The notes beneath the pieces were generated by a model that was given only the letters and a program-made list of their open reading frames with translations, ran no database searches and was not told the DNA's origin. Source: Rutstroemia sp. NJR-2017a BVV2 (lineage: Eukaryota; Ascomycota; Leotiomycetes; Helotiales; Rutstroemiaceae). Taken from it: DNA of 64,000 bases. The position numbers were made by a program, and so were the translations under genes. Below are positions 34,135 through 47,277 of this stretch, piece after piece (the first letter of the stretch is position 1; every line of letters starts with the position of its first letter). The stretch covers positions 1,054,001 to 1,118,000 of the forward strand of contig NJPS01000046.1 of the NCBI GenBank assembly GCA_002946415.1. Direction: 5' to 3'.

Positions 34135-35680
34135 ATGCGACTCCCACCACCAGAAGTCATCGCTTCTTGGCCCGCGCCAAACTATATCAATCCAGAAAAA
34201 CACGGAAATGCCGTGATCATCGTCGACGCGGTATTCTTCCCACTGGCGCTTTTGATCCTCCTCATCCGCATATATACACGAATTCGCATATCGAAGAGTT
34301 TTGGACTCGATGACTGGCTCATTGTTGCTGCTATGGTACTGTAATTCATCACCAATCCTTGAATGGTTGAACTGATGTTTGGAAATAGTTCCCCACGACG
34401 GGCTTCGCGGTTGCGGCTCTGCTGTCGGAGACGACTTTGCAGTGGGATAGACATATTTGGGATGTACCATACAACAGGATAACATCCGGTCTACAATTCG
34501 TCATGATCACGCAAATCATATTTACCCTGTCACAAACACTCACCAAGTGCTCTATGCTGGCACTGATATATCGCATTATGTCAAATGGAAAGCGATTCAA
34601 ACGAGCCACGATTGCAGCCACAGCCTTAATCACCGGGCAGGGTTTAATATTCATCATTGTCGTAATATTCCAATGTCGGCAAGTTAATTCAAGTTCATCT
34701 CTCTCCTGCTCGGCTCCCCAAATTCAATGAACGACGAACTAACCGAACAACCAGACCACCCTCTCACTACTGGACTTTGACGTTCCAACCGCAAACCGAA
34801 TGCATCAACCAAGTCGTACACCTTGCCTTTGCAGGCGGCTTCAACACTCTCACCGACCTCGTCGTCGTTCTCTTCCCCGTTCCCACCGTGCTCAAACTCC
34901 AACTCCCCCGCCGTCAACGCATCATCGTCGTTCTTCTCTTCGCCGCCGGCCTGCTCGTCTGCGTCGCCGGTGCGGTCCGAACCTACTACACCTACATCGA
35001 CACCGCCGATCCAGACACGACGTGGAATACTTACTATGTATGGGTGACCAGCTGCATTGAGCTCTACGTTGGAATCGTAAGGCCCCTCCTTCCTTCCTCT
35101 CCCCGCATCCGCACCAGCCACTAACGAAACAAAAAGATCGGCGCATCCATCCCCGCCACCAAACCCTTCTTCAAACGCTACCTCCCGCGTCTCCTCGACT
35201 CCACCTTCATCTCCACCCGCAGCAACACCCACTATGCCATCTCCGACACCGACAAAAGCCCCTTCTCCGCATCCGCATCCGCGACGAACACCAACACAAG
35301 CGGATCCCGTTCGCGACCGCCGTCGCATATGGATGTTGAGCTTGGGACCATCACGTCGCCGCCGCAAGTGGCCGTGAGGAGGATGTCGAGGAATCTCGAT
35401 GCGATTGAAGAGGTGCGGGGGAGCGATAGTAGTATTTCGACCTTTTTGGACGGGGTGGGGGGTGGGGGCGGAGAACGGATGGAAGAAGTAGATGGTGGGG
35501 TGGGGAGTTTAGGGAGTGACGGGACGATTGATATGAGGAGTGGGGGGTCAAATGAAGATTTAATTGAGGAAATGGATATTGCAGTGAGTCCGCCAATCGC
35601 CTTCTCATTCACCAGTACTTTCATGCTAACACGTGTAGGCTCTCTCACATTTCCCGCATCCCAGTATGATTCCTCGGTGA
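34135..35680 (+). CDS. Rhodopsin-domain (Pth11-like/SAT4-type) membrane protein
   Basis: Five exons, 34135-34335, 34389-34678, 34755-35076, 35137-35583 and 35639-35680, encode 433 residues. Seven membrane helices lie at about 25-290, with family landmarks: RIYTRIRISKSFGLDDWLI after helix 1, LTKCSMLALIYRIMSN, the FQCRPPSHYWTL block, and ECINQVVHLAFAGGFNTLTDL. The cytosolic tail is Ser/Gly-rich with a GGGGG run and an acidic end. Intron 2 (34679-34754) starts with GC instead of GT, which gives the only frame that restores FQCRP. Fungal members of this large family are orphan receptors or membrane proteins and the ligand is unknown. Confidence 0.88.
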
Positions 35681-38600
35681 TGAATGTAGGCACTTGAAAG
35701 TTTGGGTTTCCGGCGTTGAACTGGTAGATGTATGAGTCGGAGAAAGGAAAGAATATACCAATGGTCGGCGACAGCCGCGGATAAATTTAGTTCTCTGTTT
35801 TGTAGCATAGTGTAGTAGAACTGTAAACCATCAGTTCTTTTATTTCACAGAAGTCCTTGGTATACTAGCAGCGAGCGTGCAGAAAGAGACATCTCTAGAG
35901 GAACACTAAGTGCCTCGTAGGCAACGTACCGCATCTCCTTAACGCGTATACAAGGAAGATGAGCAATATATATAACTTCAAAGGTCGTCCTTAATTGCCG
36001 CCGACGGTAATGAAGCAGTTCCCTTCTGTTACTTCACCGATGAACCGCATAACCTCCCCAATTCTAATACATATCAAGGACGCAGCTCCTCCCTAAATTT
36101 AACTCCATAGGTTGGTGGCTAGGCAGACGCAAATACCTACACGCGGTAGTTTCGAAGCATACGAGCTAAGGCAGACTGATTTCAGTGCCACAAGATCCTC
36201 ATGGAGCATCTTCTTGGAGAACAGACTCAGAACTATTCATTCTACATCGGCTGCCCAATATGAATGGCCGAAATTTTGTCCCAATGTATGTGGGAAGACG
36301 CGTACATTCGGACAGACTCTTCTCGCAATCCAAAAAGGCCACAACCTATGCTAAGACGCCGATATAGAACACTAGTTTCATCACCTACGTCGAAAGCATG
36401 GATCATGTTTGAGGTTCCAATATGGGTCCGCGGAGATGTTGCTCTCGCATCTCCAAGATGCACACGAAAAAGCCTTTTCTTTGGATAACCTTCATCATCG
36501 GCATGTGTGCACTTACAAGACAGAAGCCTCATAAGTAAAGGACAGGCAATTAGTCCAAATCCGGGGCGATGATGTGTAGCGCTGAAAATATTGTGCGATA
36601 CGTGAAAGCAGGTTCTTTTGAAGGTCACTACATTGATAGCATTATGTATTCGGCAGCCTTGTCCTTCGTCATGCTTACAGTAGGATGCTAGAACAAATGT
36701 TCCAGAACAGCCCTATCAGGATATGGTCACACGATCAAAGCTTCCCCTGCCCCATGCAGTCTTCGCTGGTTGGGACGGTTAGTTTTCAAGAAGGAAGAAC
36801 GATTGTAGCAAGTTATGGCTAATATGCACATGCAGGCTTCATACATTTTATAAGTCATACTAGACTGAGTATCAAGAAGGTTGGAGCTTCAGGAATGTGG
36901 CCCACTTCTCTGATCCCACCTCGCTAAGAGTATCAAATATCTGGTGAAAATCGCCGAGATTGAGATGAATTTTGATATATGTAAGGAGACGCAGTACAAA
37001 TTTTGAAGGAATAAAGATAGGAAGGTTGCTTATTCTCGCCACCCACGTAATCATCATACTTGGAGGGCAAGGAAGTAGAAGTAGAGTACCGCAAGTACAT
37101 GTCAAAGCAGGTATCTGTGTAAGAGACTGTTCATAAATGGCCTTTTGCAATATATACAATAGGACATAGAATGAATTTTGGAGCGGTTGTCAAAATAAAC
37201 ATGTTTCAAGCAGTAGGACAAGCAAATTTCGGAGGAAAAAGATGACGATCCAAGGCTTGCCGAATTCTGCGGTTGAAATCGCAAGACTAACTTTCCGGAC
37301 GACCACGAGATCTCGCGCCAAATATGTGATTACTGATACGACAGAAGCAGTTTCGAAGGACGTGTGTAGTGTACAAAGCCTTTTGGTCGAATAATAACAC
37401 TCAGATGTGCTATTTGAACAATCATGGAAACATGGCTGCACTACAGAAACAGAATAGTATGGCCAAGATAAAGTTTAATATGATTGATGAGCTTGTATTA
37501 CATATTCAGACTGTTCCCCTAGATCGTAAGTTCTTGTGTCGGGCAGAAACTGGGTCTAGACCAAAATGTATATGATTCATCTGAGGCAGGGCGATGATAG
37601 ATAGCGTGGAAATAGTCAGGACCGCAGTGCATACTGAATTGTTGCAATTTTTGAGGCATAATTTCAACAGTAATACAATATATCTAGCCTTTTTCAGGGC
37701 CTAAACGGCGCGTACAGGGTGGAGCACTTGCTTGTCAGATGAAGTTTTGGTCCCGCATAATTCGTCAACGCAGGAAATAGAAATTCATGCCGAACAGCTA
37801 CAAAATATTAGGCATTGAGAATCCGTAGTGTGGAGACTGGAATTTCGACACTGAAAGTCGTTCACACTGGTGGAAAGAACAGATTCGGAAACCTAGAATT
37901 GGAAGTTCATGCGCAACGCAACCGTTCCATCAAGTTTGATAACTTGATGGCTGCTTGACATGCAGAATTGTTTTGAAGCTTGAGGCTCAGGGTAATGCAA
38001 AGATCGAAATCAAATCCGGAATGAGTGACTTTCCTCATAAAATTGGGCCAGTTTGGCTCGAAATTAGATCCATGTTCGTAGATTTGTAGCGAAGACGGTG
38101 GCACCGATATTTGAGGCAAGCAGAATCTGGTCGGTAAGATACAGAATTCCCGGAATCTTGGTTTGTACGAGGAGAAGCTCTATACCGCACATGCAGTGAC
38201 CAAAATGAGCTTCGGAAGCGGTGCTAGAAGGAGAAGTCCTGGATTCCAGAAGGCGCGAAGCTCATAACTGGTCAGGCAAACCTCTCGGCGACACCTCAAG
38301 AGGACGATGATATAGTGAGCTGGAGATCGTTTGATAGATAATTTCCATATGAAGATATGAACATCCTTGGAGGACTGTCAATGAGATAATTAATATAGTC
38401 GAACTTGAGGACGGGGACAGTGTGCTACCTTTAAGTTATCCGATCCAAGGCCAGAGAGGACACCAGGCCAATCGGTTGAGTAACTCAGAGCCTCAACCGC
38501 GCCTGGAGATAATGCCGATATACATTGAGTGCAGTAGACCGACTTTATGTGTTTATCAGCCCATAATGCTAGATATAGTGGGCAGGGAGGATACTTACGT

Positions 38601-39573
38601 GCCTTGGCCGCGTTCGCTCAGCTCTCATCAGGCCATGAAAACTACTGATCGTGAGATGTTTACTGAAATGGCAAACTTAGCGTATGAGATGACTGGTTGA
38701 TAACTGGCCCTATGCGACGTATGCGGCCCATCTGCTTCCTTGCGCCTCGTGCTCATGCTTCGTACCTATGCCTTATGCCTCATGCCTCATGCATCATCCT
38801 TATCGTCTCTGTGACTATTCGCAACCCTTTCTTTGATCTTGTCGAGTCCAGCTGCAATGAATGTCGCGCTGGTATGCATTGTTCAAAAGGCGTTCACAGT
38901 CCCTTGGAAGGGTTCACGGTTTACCGCTGGCCACTGCACTGTGCCGCGGCAAGTATGGCGGTTTCATAACCCACCCGATGCCAATAGCTGCAGTGAACCC
39001 CAGGAGGCAAAATAATGGGGTCAAAAGATGGGGCTGACGTGTGTAAATGCGGAGGAGGAAGATCTTTGGTAGGAAACGGAATGTCCGACATAAGCAGTCG
39101 GGAATAGTCTGTACAGAGTAGGACCACCCAGCTGGGCGAGAAGGCGAGAAGGCGAGGACTCGAGAATACGGTAATTAATCTGCAAAGATACCAGTATTAT
39201 CCCAAGTTGTCGAGGTTGTTAATAATTGTTAGCAATACGAGTACGAGACGTTCTTTCTAGAAGGAAAAAAAGAAAAACCACATTATAGCAATTCTGCACC
39301 AATTCACTAGGCTATTTTCAATTGACCAAACGGATTTCTATTTCCCCATCTCCACCGACCAATTTACTGTATTTACTGTATTAACCTTACGTCTAAGACG
39401 CAACCACCTGGACGTCTCGCTCGCATGCATTTGTACTCATATTCTCACGGTGCACTGGTTTAATCCTCTCTACCTTTATCCCTACATCCCTCTTCTCGTT
39501 ATATCTCCGCGCATGAATGAAGTATAAAGGGTCTGTACTTCCCTCGCCGTCAATTCGCTACTGAGAAAATACT
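35681..39573. other. Gene-poor stretch, about 3.9 kb
   Basis: No supported gene on either strand. Open frames (for example minus 36872-37441 and plus 38422-38700) are short, lack motifs, and do not join through credible introns. It may hold an old decayed gene or a long non-coding RNA, but I see no evidence for either. Confidence 0.4.
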
Positions 39574-39717
39574 ATGAATCTCTATACACACCACCCTGTT
39601 GACTCGGACGGTAACTCCTTCGCTATCACCGACCACCTTGATTCAGGGTCCTTTAATCCAGTCGAACACGTTAGTCCGATACGGAGCGCCTCCTCTAATA
39701 CTAAAACTGCACCCTAG
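39574..39717 (+). other. Upstream short ORF, 47 codons
   Basis: An ATG in the leader region starts a 47-codon frame (MNLYTHHPVDSDGNSF at its start) that ends 230 bp before the next gene. Composition is protein-like. It may be a regulatory upstream ORF, a small protein or chance. Confidence 0.25.
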
Positions 39718-39946
39718 ACACGATACATCGTCCTTCTTCTGCTTGTGCTGGTGGCCGTTCCTGCCGTGCTATCATAACTTTCCGGTGTTCTGCAACTGAA
39801 AGTAAATACTGGTGGTATGGTGTTTTTCCTTTCTTCTGCCACATGCTGCTTTTACTTACAGTATGACGTTTCTCATTCAACACTCGCAACTTGTTTGTGC
39901 ACGAATCTCTGCTAACCCAGGCTCTCGTCGCCCTTGAAGATAGGCA

Positions 39947-40771
39947 ATGGCATACCAGTCTCAGGCAGGTCCATCATCCGAGAATTATCGACATCCTCAA
40001 AGGCATCAAGAGGCTTTCGCAGATTATGATGAGCCTCCTAACGGTGATCGGGATGAGGAAGGTTCTGTTTTCAACACTCTTGATTGGTACAAACATTTTT
40101 TGAGCTGCCAGGAACATTTCCTTGAAAAAGGGCAGCACGATTACGCAGTTCAGGCGATAGCAGCCTTCATCAATATACAGCTACCATTTCAGAAACAACC
40201 GTATCCGGTCAATCGAGCTGATCAGGCTTGGTCCCGCAAGAACCTAGCCGAACGACCCAGTGAGCGACGGGACCGTGAGTGGGACGGGGATGCGGCCCAT
40301 CAAGGCCATCCCGCGTATCAGCAGCAGCATGGAAGTCCAAGCCGTAGTCGACAAGGCAAAGAACCAGGATATCCGCAGCATGTCTCATTGATACCATACT
40401 TACGCCGCCTGATTATTACAAGTCATGATAGTGATGAGATTCTGGAATACTTTTTTGGGGTAAATTGGCGCAAGGGTCTTGGTGCTCTACACGAAGTAGA
40501 GCGACGAAACTACATGTTCGCATCGAAGAGCAAAAACTGGTTGGATGTCAAAACGGCGTACGACATATCTCCAGAGCAGTCGGTACCTTTCTTGACGCCG
40601 CTGAGGGAAGTTCTGGAGGTAGAACTCAAAGCATCAGACGATGCATGGAGTCAATGGATGGCGATGGGAGATTGGATGTTGGGTCCTAGGGAGCCTCCGG
40701 AACTGCAAAATAGATCAAGATCACCTCGGGTGAAGGTGGAGATGGATGGTGAAATGGATGGGGTGCTATGA
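39947..40771 (+). CDS. Conserved fungal protein of unknown function
   Basis: One exon encodes 274 residues. A polar, Gln/Glu-rich N-terminus is followed by NTLDWYKHFLSCQEHFLEKG and, after a low-complexity linker (HQGHPAYQQQHGSPSRSRQG), a well-ordered C-terminal half: SLIPYLRRLIITSHDSDEI, GVNWRKGLGALHEVERRNYM and AYDISPEQSVPFLTPLREVL, then MAMGDWMLGPREPP. There is no signal peptide or membrane helix. It looks like a soluble, probably nuclear protein conserved across filamentous ascomycetes, but I cannot name a function. It is upstream of MED5 in the same direction. Confidence 0.7.
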   Translation: MAYQSQAGPSSENYRHPQRHQEAFADYDEPPNGDRDEEGSVFNTLDWYKHFLSCQEHFLEKGQHDYAVQAIAAFINIQLPFQKQPYPVNRADQAWSRKNLAERPSERRDREWDGDAAHQGHPAYQQQHGSPSRSRQGKEPGYPQHVSLIPYLRRLIITSHDSDEILEYFFGVNWRKGLGALHEVERRNYMFASKSKNWLDVKTAYDISPEQSVPFLTPLREVLEVELKASDDAWSQWMAMGDWMLGPREPPELQNRSRSPRVKVEMDGEMDGVL

Positions 40772-41284
40772 TGGAGTTTATCGCGGGCAGACATGTGTAT
40801 ATAGAATATGGGGATGGGATGTTGAAGGAGCTTCAAGGAGGACGTATTGAAGTGTTAACATCGTTATGATAATGCCTAGGGGTGTATTGATTGTGGCTCT
40901 GGCGTTTCTGAATTTTACACTGTCCTTTGCGGCAAATCAATCTTGTTTCTGGTCATTTTATGGATCTAATTTTCTCGAATGGCATTGTATTCGGGGAGCA
41001 CGCCCACAAAGGCTATGGAGGCTGAATGCAGGAAACACGCTTAAGGTTAAGCTGGTAAAGCTGCGGAACCTCTAACTCGGTCCCCGCAACTTAGGTGCAA
41101 GCTACCCTAGTTCCACGCCGCAATCTGTGCCGATCATTTATTATTTGCTCCTTCTCCAGTATCTATACTATTTGAGTGGTATTTCTTGAACCAGCTCCAC
41201 ATCCAAATCACGACATTTTTATCCTGTATTGTGGTTATGATGATGGCAGTACCCTGAGATGAGCACAATTGATCATCCGACAGA
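40772..41284. other. Intergenic, promoter of MED5
   Basis: About 500 bp with no supported gene. A 69-codon frame with a signal-like start (40866) is probably chance. Confidence 0.5.
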
Positions 41285-44200
41285 ATGGCTACTCAGAGTG
41301 CCATCGCATCATGGCAGAAATTCCTCAATCATAGCCTTGTTACGCGACTCGATCCCGAACCTTTCACTACCTACGTTCGAATCTTATCTTCCAAAAGCCC
41401 CCTCTCTTCGTCGTATATCTGCAGCATCTTCTTAAGACCGCAGAGCCATAACGATACGTCCATTGATCCGCGGATATTGCGCTATCTTCAGATATTACTA
41501 GCTGAGGAACTGGTAGATTGCGCAGGTGTTTTGCGAGCTCTGCTGAAATATTCTTCGCTCTGGACTTTTAGACACGATGGGAACCTGCAACAAGAGGCGA
41601 CTGAGGGGACGGAGAAAGCCAAAGGGGTGAAGGAAGCGGCCCAGAGATGGAAAAACTCTTACTCTGCTGAAGAGATGATGCTTTATCGACTTGCGAAAAC
41701 GGTTTCTAGCGGTGCGGCACCAAAGAGTGCACAAGAGGCAGTGGAAATACTTGTAGTCTGTGTACAATGGATGGAAATGGTTACCACTGCGATGGGACAA
41801 GGAGCACATGAGATGTTGAACCCAGAGTCGCATGCTGAAGAAATCGGTATGCTGGGCATGGCTTTGGGGACTCTGTTGGTTGCAGTTGTTGGAAATGCAA
41901 AGATTCTGGAGGCGCTTGAGAAGGGCCATTGCCAGAAAGGTACTAGGATCTGTCATGACACGGCGGACAATGAATCGCTGACGTTTCTTCAGGAACCGGA
42001 AAAGAGCTAGGAAAAGCCCTAAACGGATTCGTTCCTCTCCTGCTTCAAAACTCACCACAAAATGCTGCGCGTCTGGACGTTTTCCGGACGCAGACACTTC
42101 TGACGATAACACCCGTTGACAAGAAAGAGCAGGCGGCAGACGAAGAGATAAATGAAATAATAGATTCTACCATTGGAATTGACAGCATTGCGGTCGCTGA
42201 TTTACCGATTGTGAACTCAAGGGCCGGCTTATACTTATACCTGAGCTCTCTGGTAGGGACTTCATATGCAGGGAGTCATGAATATTTTGGCTAATAGACG
42301 ATTCCAGCTTGTTGGCAGGCCTCTTATTGATGATAGTGCGATTTTTACGTATCTACAAAACAGATACCAGGTGGGTGACTTAGGTCCATCTTAATTACAA
42401 TGTACTTATCTTCTGGCAGGGCGATATTCAAGCAACTATGATTGATCTCATCCTGGCATCTTTCGATGTCCTGGCGAATGCGACCTTTCGAAACGAGGGG
42501 CAACAGACTACAACTATACTACGCTCATTTCTTATCAACAAACTACCGCTTCTTCTTTCAACACTTGCCACATCTTTATACCCTCCTTTGACGTCAGAGT
42601 ACTGTATAACAGAAGCTTTGGGCCATGTTGACACCAACGCATTTCCTACACTCTCTACTTTATTCGCTGAATCGAGTAACAATGACATGTTTTCTGATTC
42701 CGTCAGACAAGATTTCTGCTTCGCGTGTTGCTTGCATGGTTTAATTCCAGAACCAAGTATAGAAACATTGCTTGGTGATATCCCTATGCAGAGCTTACCC
42801 GCCGGCGGTAGATACTCAAAACATGATCTCGTGCAGCAGTGCCTATCAGACTCGGAACGAACCGAAGGGTTAATATCCGAACTCGAAAATATGGACGGGA
42901 ATGTTGGCGCAGTAAGCCAAGCAATAACAGAGGTACAACATCTTGCCCAACTATATAATGGTTTCTAACAAGCGGCAGGTCATTAGGCACTTATGCAGCA
43001 GTAAGGAGACCATGACCTTAAAAAGCTTGTGTAGCCAACTCGCTCGCAATCCATCGACCTTAGATGTAATGCTACTTTTCGACAAGCCAACTTCGTTTTT
43101 ACAACCGATATGTGACTTACTTGATAATTGGCATTATGATGAGGATCAAGGCGAGTATCAACCCGTATATGAAGAGTTTGGCTCGATATTACTTCTTGTT
43201 GTGTTATTCACCCACCGTTACAACCTTTCAGTCGTGGATTTAGGAATCCGAGCTCCAAACTCATTTGTGGCGAGACTGCTGACCCAGGGTCACTTGAGTC
43301 GTGCTCTTGAGCCTCTGACAGAGCAAGAGCAAAGTCATCTCGATGGCTGGATCAGGGGATTGTTCGAGCCTGAGGGTGGCGGCTTAGGGGACGAGTTGAT
43401 GTCATCTTGCCCACCACAGGATTTCTATCTTCTTGTACCTACACTATTTCATCATATTGTCCTTGCATTAAGTACAAACAACCTTACGGAAGAAGGACTG
43501 AAAGGTGGTCTAGAATTTATGGTCGAGCCTTTTCTTCTTCCTTGCCTGATACCGGGGATAAATTGGCTGTCGGCACACTTATGGGCGTCGCGTGGCGATG
43601 CAAATGCTGTGCTCCAAATTCTGTCAGCATTGATCACGAATCCATCATCGAGTAACGCTGAAGCATCTCAATTGCTCAACTCGATACTAAAGATAATTGC
43701 AAAGAATCTCGAGCACAGTCTAAGGTGGCTTCAACGTGCTGAGCCAGTCCGGCACGATATTGAGCCGATATCGAAAGCTCTGAAACCTAACTTGGGCTGG
43801 GAGCGAAGAGGTGCTAGTGGTCACACCGAATTAGAGTCATGGACAGCAACTCCCGGTGGCGGCCTTGTTGCGAGCATAAAGCATACAATATCGACTCTCG
43901 TGCAGTGGGGTCTGGACCCTGCCATGAATACCATGCCAGCCTCTTATACTCATCGCCAAATACTCATAGGAATGAAAATTCTAGGAGCGAAAAGGCTTCT
44001 GAACGCTATCATCGATGAAGTAAAAACTCAGACAGAAGCAGGGAATGGAAGCGTGGTATTGGATATTGCCACATCTTTAATATGCGCTCCAGATCCGGTC
44101 AGCTTCGATTCAAGCACAGGTGCCGGCATAGACCTCTTAAGTGGCGCCAGCACCTCACCGCAGCCGCTACAGCGTCGGCTGAACCTACGGGAAGCCTTGA

Positions 44201-44532
44201 AAGTGGAAACGGACAAGATGCCAAAAGTCCACAAAACAGACACTTTCCATGCGGAAACTGTGATTAGACTATTCAGAAGAGTCGAAGCACAACTTGCCCA
44301 GCAGCAAAGTTTGTTGCCGCATGACGACGGCTTGGGGGGGCTTAATGCGGTTATGGGTGATGGTGTAATGGGAGACGCCGGTCTAGGAGCGGCGGAACAA
44401 CAAGATATTGATAATATGGTGACGGCTAATGATGATTTGATGAGTGGTTTGATGGGCGGCACTGGACATGGCGATGACTTGTTGGATAGTTTTGGCACAG
44501 GGGATGGGCTTGGTGATGGAATGGGGTTCTAG
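41285..44532 (+). CDS. MED5: Mediator complex subunit 5 (Nut1)
   Basis: Five exons, 41285-41939, 41993-42252, 42308-42370, 42420-42932 and 42979-44532, encode 1014 residues, normal for fungal MED5. Landmarks include WQKFLNHSLVTRLDPEPF near the start, LAEELVDCAGVLRALLKYS and RPLIDDSAIFTYLQNRY. Later come LLFDKPTSFLQPICDLLDNW, YEEFGSILLLVVLFTHRYNL, FLLPCLIPGINWLSAHLW and the Gly/Asp-rich tail LMGGTGHGDDLLDSFG. MED5 is part of the Mediator tail, which links transcription factors to RNA polymerase II. The very short 63-bp third exon is supported by frame and family continuity. Confidence 0.93.
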
Positions 44533-44889
44533 ATTTGAGTTGTCCAGTGTCAAGTTGGGTCACATGTCCTTTCAAGTGCAAATAGATATGGTCAATAGGA
44601 AAAGACGTTGGAATTGTTGGAAAGTATTATTATCCAATTGGTTACAATTTTACGATATGTGATTGACCAATAAAAGCTAATCGTAGAGTATGACTACAGT
44701 GAAAGTGTTGGAAGAGAGAAGAGGCTCAGGGAGGGTAGTGGGACGACAGCAACCAATCTTATCTCCTTCGGCGATAAGCGGCACGCTAAGATAATGAGAA
44801 AAATAATTTTCGACATCGAAGACTTCCAAATTACTTCTCCACAAACAACACTTTGCGCCATCAAGGATTTCCAGCAATAGAACGATACA
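44533..44889. other. Intergenic between MED5 and Sas10
   Basis: Short spacer with no supported gene. It holds the MED5 3' flank and the Sas10 promoter. Confidence 0.5.
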
Positions 44890-46821
44890 ATGGTCTCGAA
44901 AAAGAGGAAGGCATCTGGGCAAGGTGCAAATGGCAAGCGCGACTTCGATAAATCTAATAGCAAACTGGCAATCACCACATATGAAGATATCGCCGACTCC
45001 GAAGACGAATTCCACATCAATAGAGACAAAGTTCTATTAGATGAAGAACCTCATGCGGCGAAACGTCAGAGAAAATCTAGAGACGAAGGTTGGTTATAGA
45101 AAATATGCAGACAAGGTCTTTTTTAACATTTGTCTGCAGACGAACTTATTGAACAGTCGGACGAAGAAATATTAGGATATTCCGAGGAGAGCTCCGAGGA
45201 GGAGGAAGAAGAGGAATTTCAGGCCCCAAAATCCAAGAAAAGCTCCACGACAAAAGAAGCGGACGATGAAGATGGATTTGAGGAGGAGGACGAAGATGCT
45301 GGAGGATGGGGATCTTCGAAACGCGATTACTACGATGCAGATAATATCGAGACCGAAGCCGATGCGTTGGAGGAAGAGGCCGAAGCCAAACGACTACAAC
45401 AGAAGCGACTGCAGAAAATGTCTGAGGCGGATTTTGGTTTTGACGAGAATGAATGGCTTGAGGATGGAAAAGAGGACGAGGATGGAGACGTGGTTACTGA
45501 GGTTCTTAAGGATGTGGAGATTACAGCTGACATGGGCTCGGAAGAGAGACTACGGATATTACAGACACGATATCCAGAATTCGATTTTTTGGCAAATGAG
45601 TTTGTTGAGCTTCAGCCTGTTCTGCAAAGCTTACAGGAGGAGGTAGAGCAGACGTCGGAGAATAAGATAGGAGGTATCTCTACGAGTGTCGTTAAAGCTA
45701 GGGCATTGGCAGCTTATATTGCTGCTTTGAGCATGTACTTTGCAATTCTGACCTCCCCAGCAAAGGATGTGCAAGGAAAGACTCTTGACCCCTTGGAGTT
45801 GAGGGATCATGCTGTTATGGATAGCTTGCTGGAATGTCGCGAACTTTGGTCCAAGGTGAAATCGATCAAGGCTCCACAGGTGGAACCAGTTTCAGCAGAT
45901 GAATCCATGGAGGAAGATATGGATGATACAATTACAAATGGTTTGGCGGCGGCTAAAGAACTCGACACGATCCGATCGACGAAGAAATCTAAGAAAGAAC
46001 TGGCACGTGCAGCGGCAGCTGATAAGGAAGCAGCCAGACGCACGAAACATTTGCAAGAAGCCGAGAAAGAATTGGCCGACCTGAACGGTCTTGTCTCAAA
46101 ATCAAGAAAAGCCGCGCGGAAGGTGTCACAAGCCGTTACGGCAGATGACGACTCGGATTTCGGCGAAGAAGAATCTATGGACGCTAAAGCTGCTGCAGAG
46201 AAGGCTAAAAAGAGGAAGTCACTCAAATTCTATACTTCTCAGATCGCGCAGAAAGCAAACAAGAGAGCTGATGCTGGGAGAGGCGCTGGTGGTGATGAAG
46301 ATTTGCCTTATAGGGAAAGGCTCAGGGACCGCCAAGCACGACTTAATGCTGAAGCTGAAAAACGTGGAAAGAAACTAGATGCATATGGGAGAGGCACGGC
46401 TCTTGGTGGAGATAGTGACGATGATGACCAAGCCATTGCGGGCAAAGTACGAAATGATGAGGATGATTACTATGATATGGTAGCACAAACATCAAAGAAA
46501 CGGAAGGATGACAAGGAGGCGAAGTATGAAGCGATAGCCGAGGCAAAGAGAGCAGGGAAACTGGCGAGAGTAGTAGAAGTAGAGAAGGATGAAGATGGAA
46601 AACGAGCAATTGGATACGTCATCGAAAAGAACAAGGGATTAGCGCCGAAGAGGAAGAAGGAGGTCCGAAATCCGAGAGTGAAGAAGAGGATGAAGTATGA
46701 CGAGAAGAAGAAGAAGCTGTCGAGTATGCGGGCGGTATACAAAGGTGGGGAAGAGAGAGGTGGTTACGGTGGAGAGAAGACGGGTATTAAAACTGGGTTG
46801 GTTAAGAGTAGAAAGTTGTAG
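44890..46821 (+). CDS. SAS10: Sas10/Utp3, small-subunit processome protein
   Basis: Two exons, 44890-45088 and 45140-46821, encode 626 residues. The N-terminus is highly charged (KKRKASGQG, then SDEEILGYSEESSEEEEEEE). A Sas10/Utp3/C1D domain lies near 150-240 (YPEFDFLANEFVELQPVLQS, ALAAYIAALSMYFAIL). The C-terminal Sas10 domain is clear: KFYTSQIAQKANKRADAG, LPYRERLRDRQARLNAEA and VIEKNKGLAPKRKKEVRNPR, then KTGLVKSRKL. The protein acts in the U3 snoRNP/90S pre-ribosome in the nucleolus, processing 18S rRNA. Its expression is expected to be constitutive. It lies head-to-tail with MED5. Confidence 0.94.
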
Positions 46822-47277
46822 ACTATGGTGGACGGTTGTACTATGTGTCGGACAACCTCCTAGGCAGAATCCAGATATGATGTTCTTTTGAGCGAGGGCA
46901 CGATGGCTTGCATGCGGTTGTGCAAGGAAGTCGCATGTTCCTGCATCGATGATCCATCGATATTCCAGCTCTTGGGAATCTCGGTTACTCAGACACAGAG
47001 ATGTCTCGGATGGCGACGTTACTGTGTTCCAGGGAATCTGGAGCTGTCATCTACGAATGACTACAGTGACTTCAATATTAATGGCAAGAATTTCCAGATT
47101 GAGCTGCCTCCGGTCTGCGAAAGTACGGATGGCTCCTTCCCCGCTCAAGTGTTCAATTTGTTAATGCAAAATCCCGCAAATGGACTGGAATCTTTCCTCT
47201 ACATATTCGACCTTGCAGATAATATATCTCCCGTCTCTGTCGGTCTAAATGTCTGGAATCCAATTAGGTTTTCCAAA
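46822..47277. other. Intergenic, promoter of the chitinase
   Basis: An open frame runs through from 46888 into the chitinase frame, but its sequence has no signal peptide, motif or good start, so I treat it as upstream sequence. Confidence 0.45.

Noticed and set aside
40866..41075. 69-residue frame with a signal-peptide-like start
   Set aside because: Short, between two housekeeping genes, and beyond the hydrophobic start the sequence shows no Cys pattern or repeat.
46888..47277. Open frame continuous with the chitinase first exon, which could extend the protein by 130 residues
   Set aside because: The extension has no motif and would place the strong signal peptide (from 47278) inside the protein.
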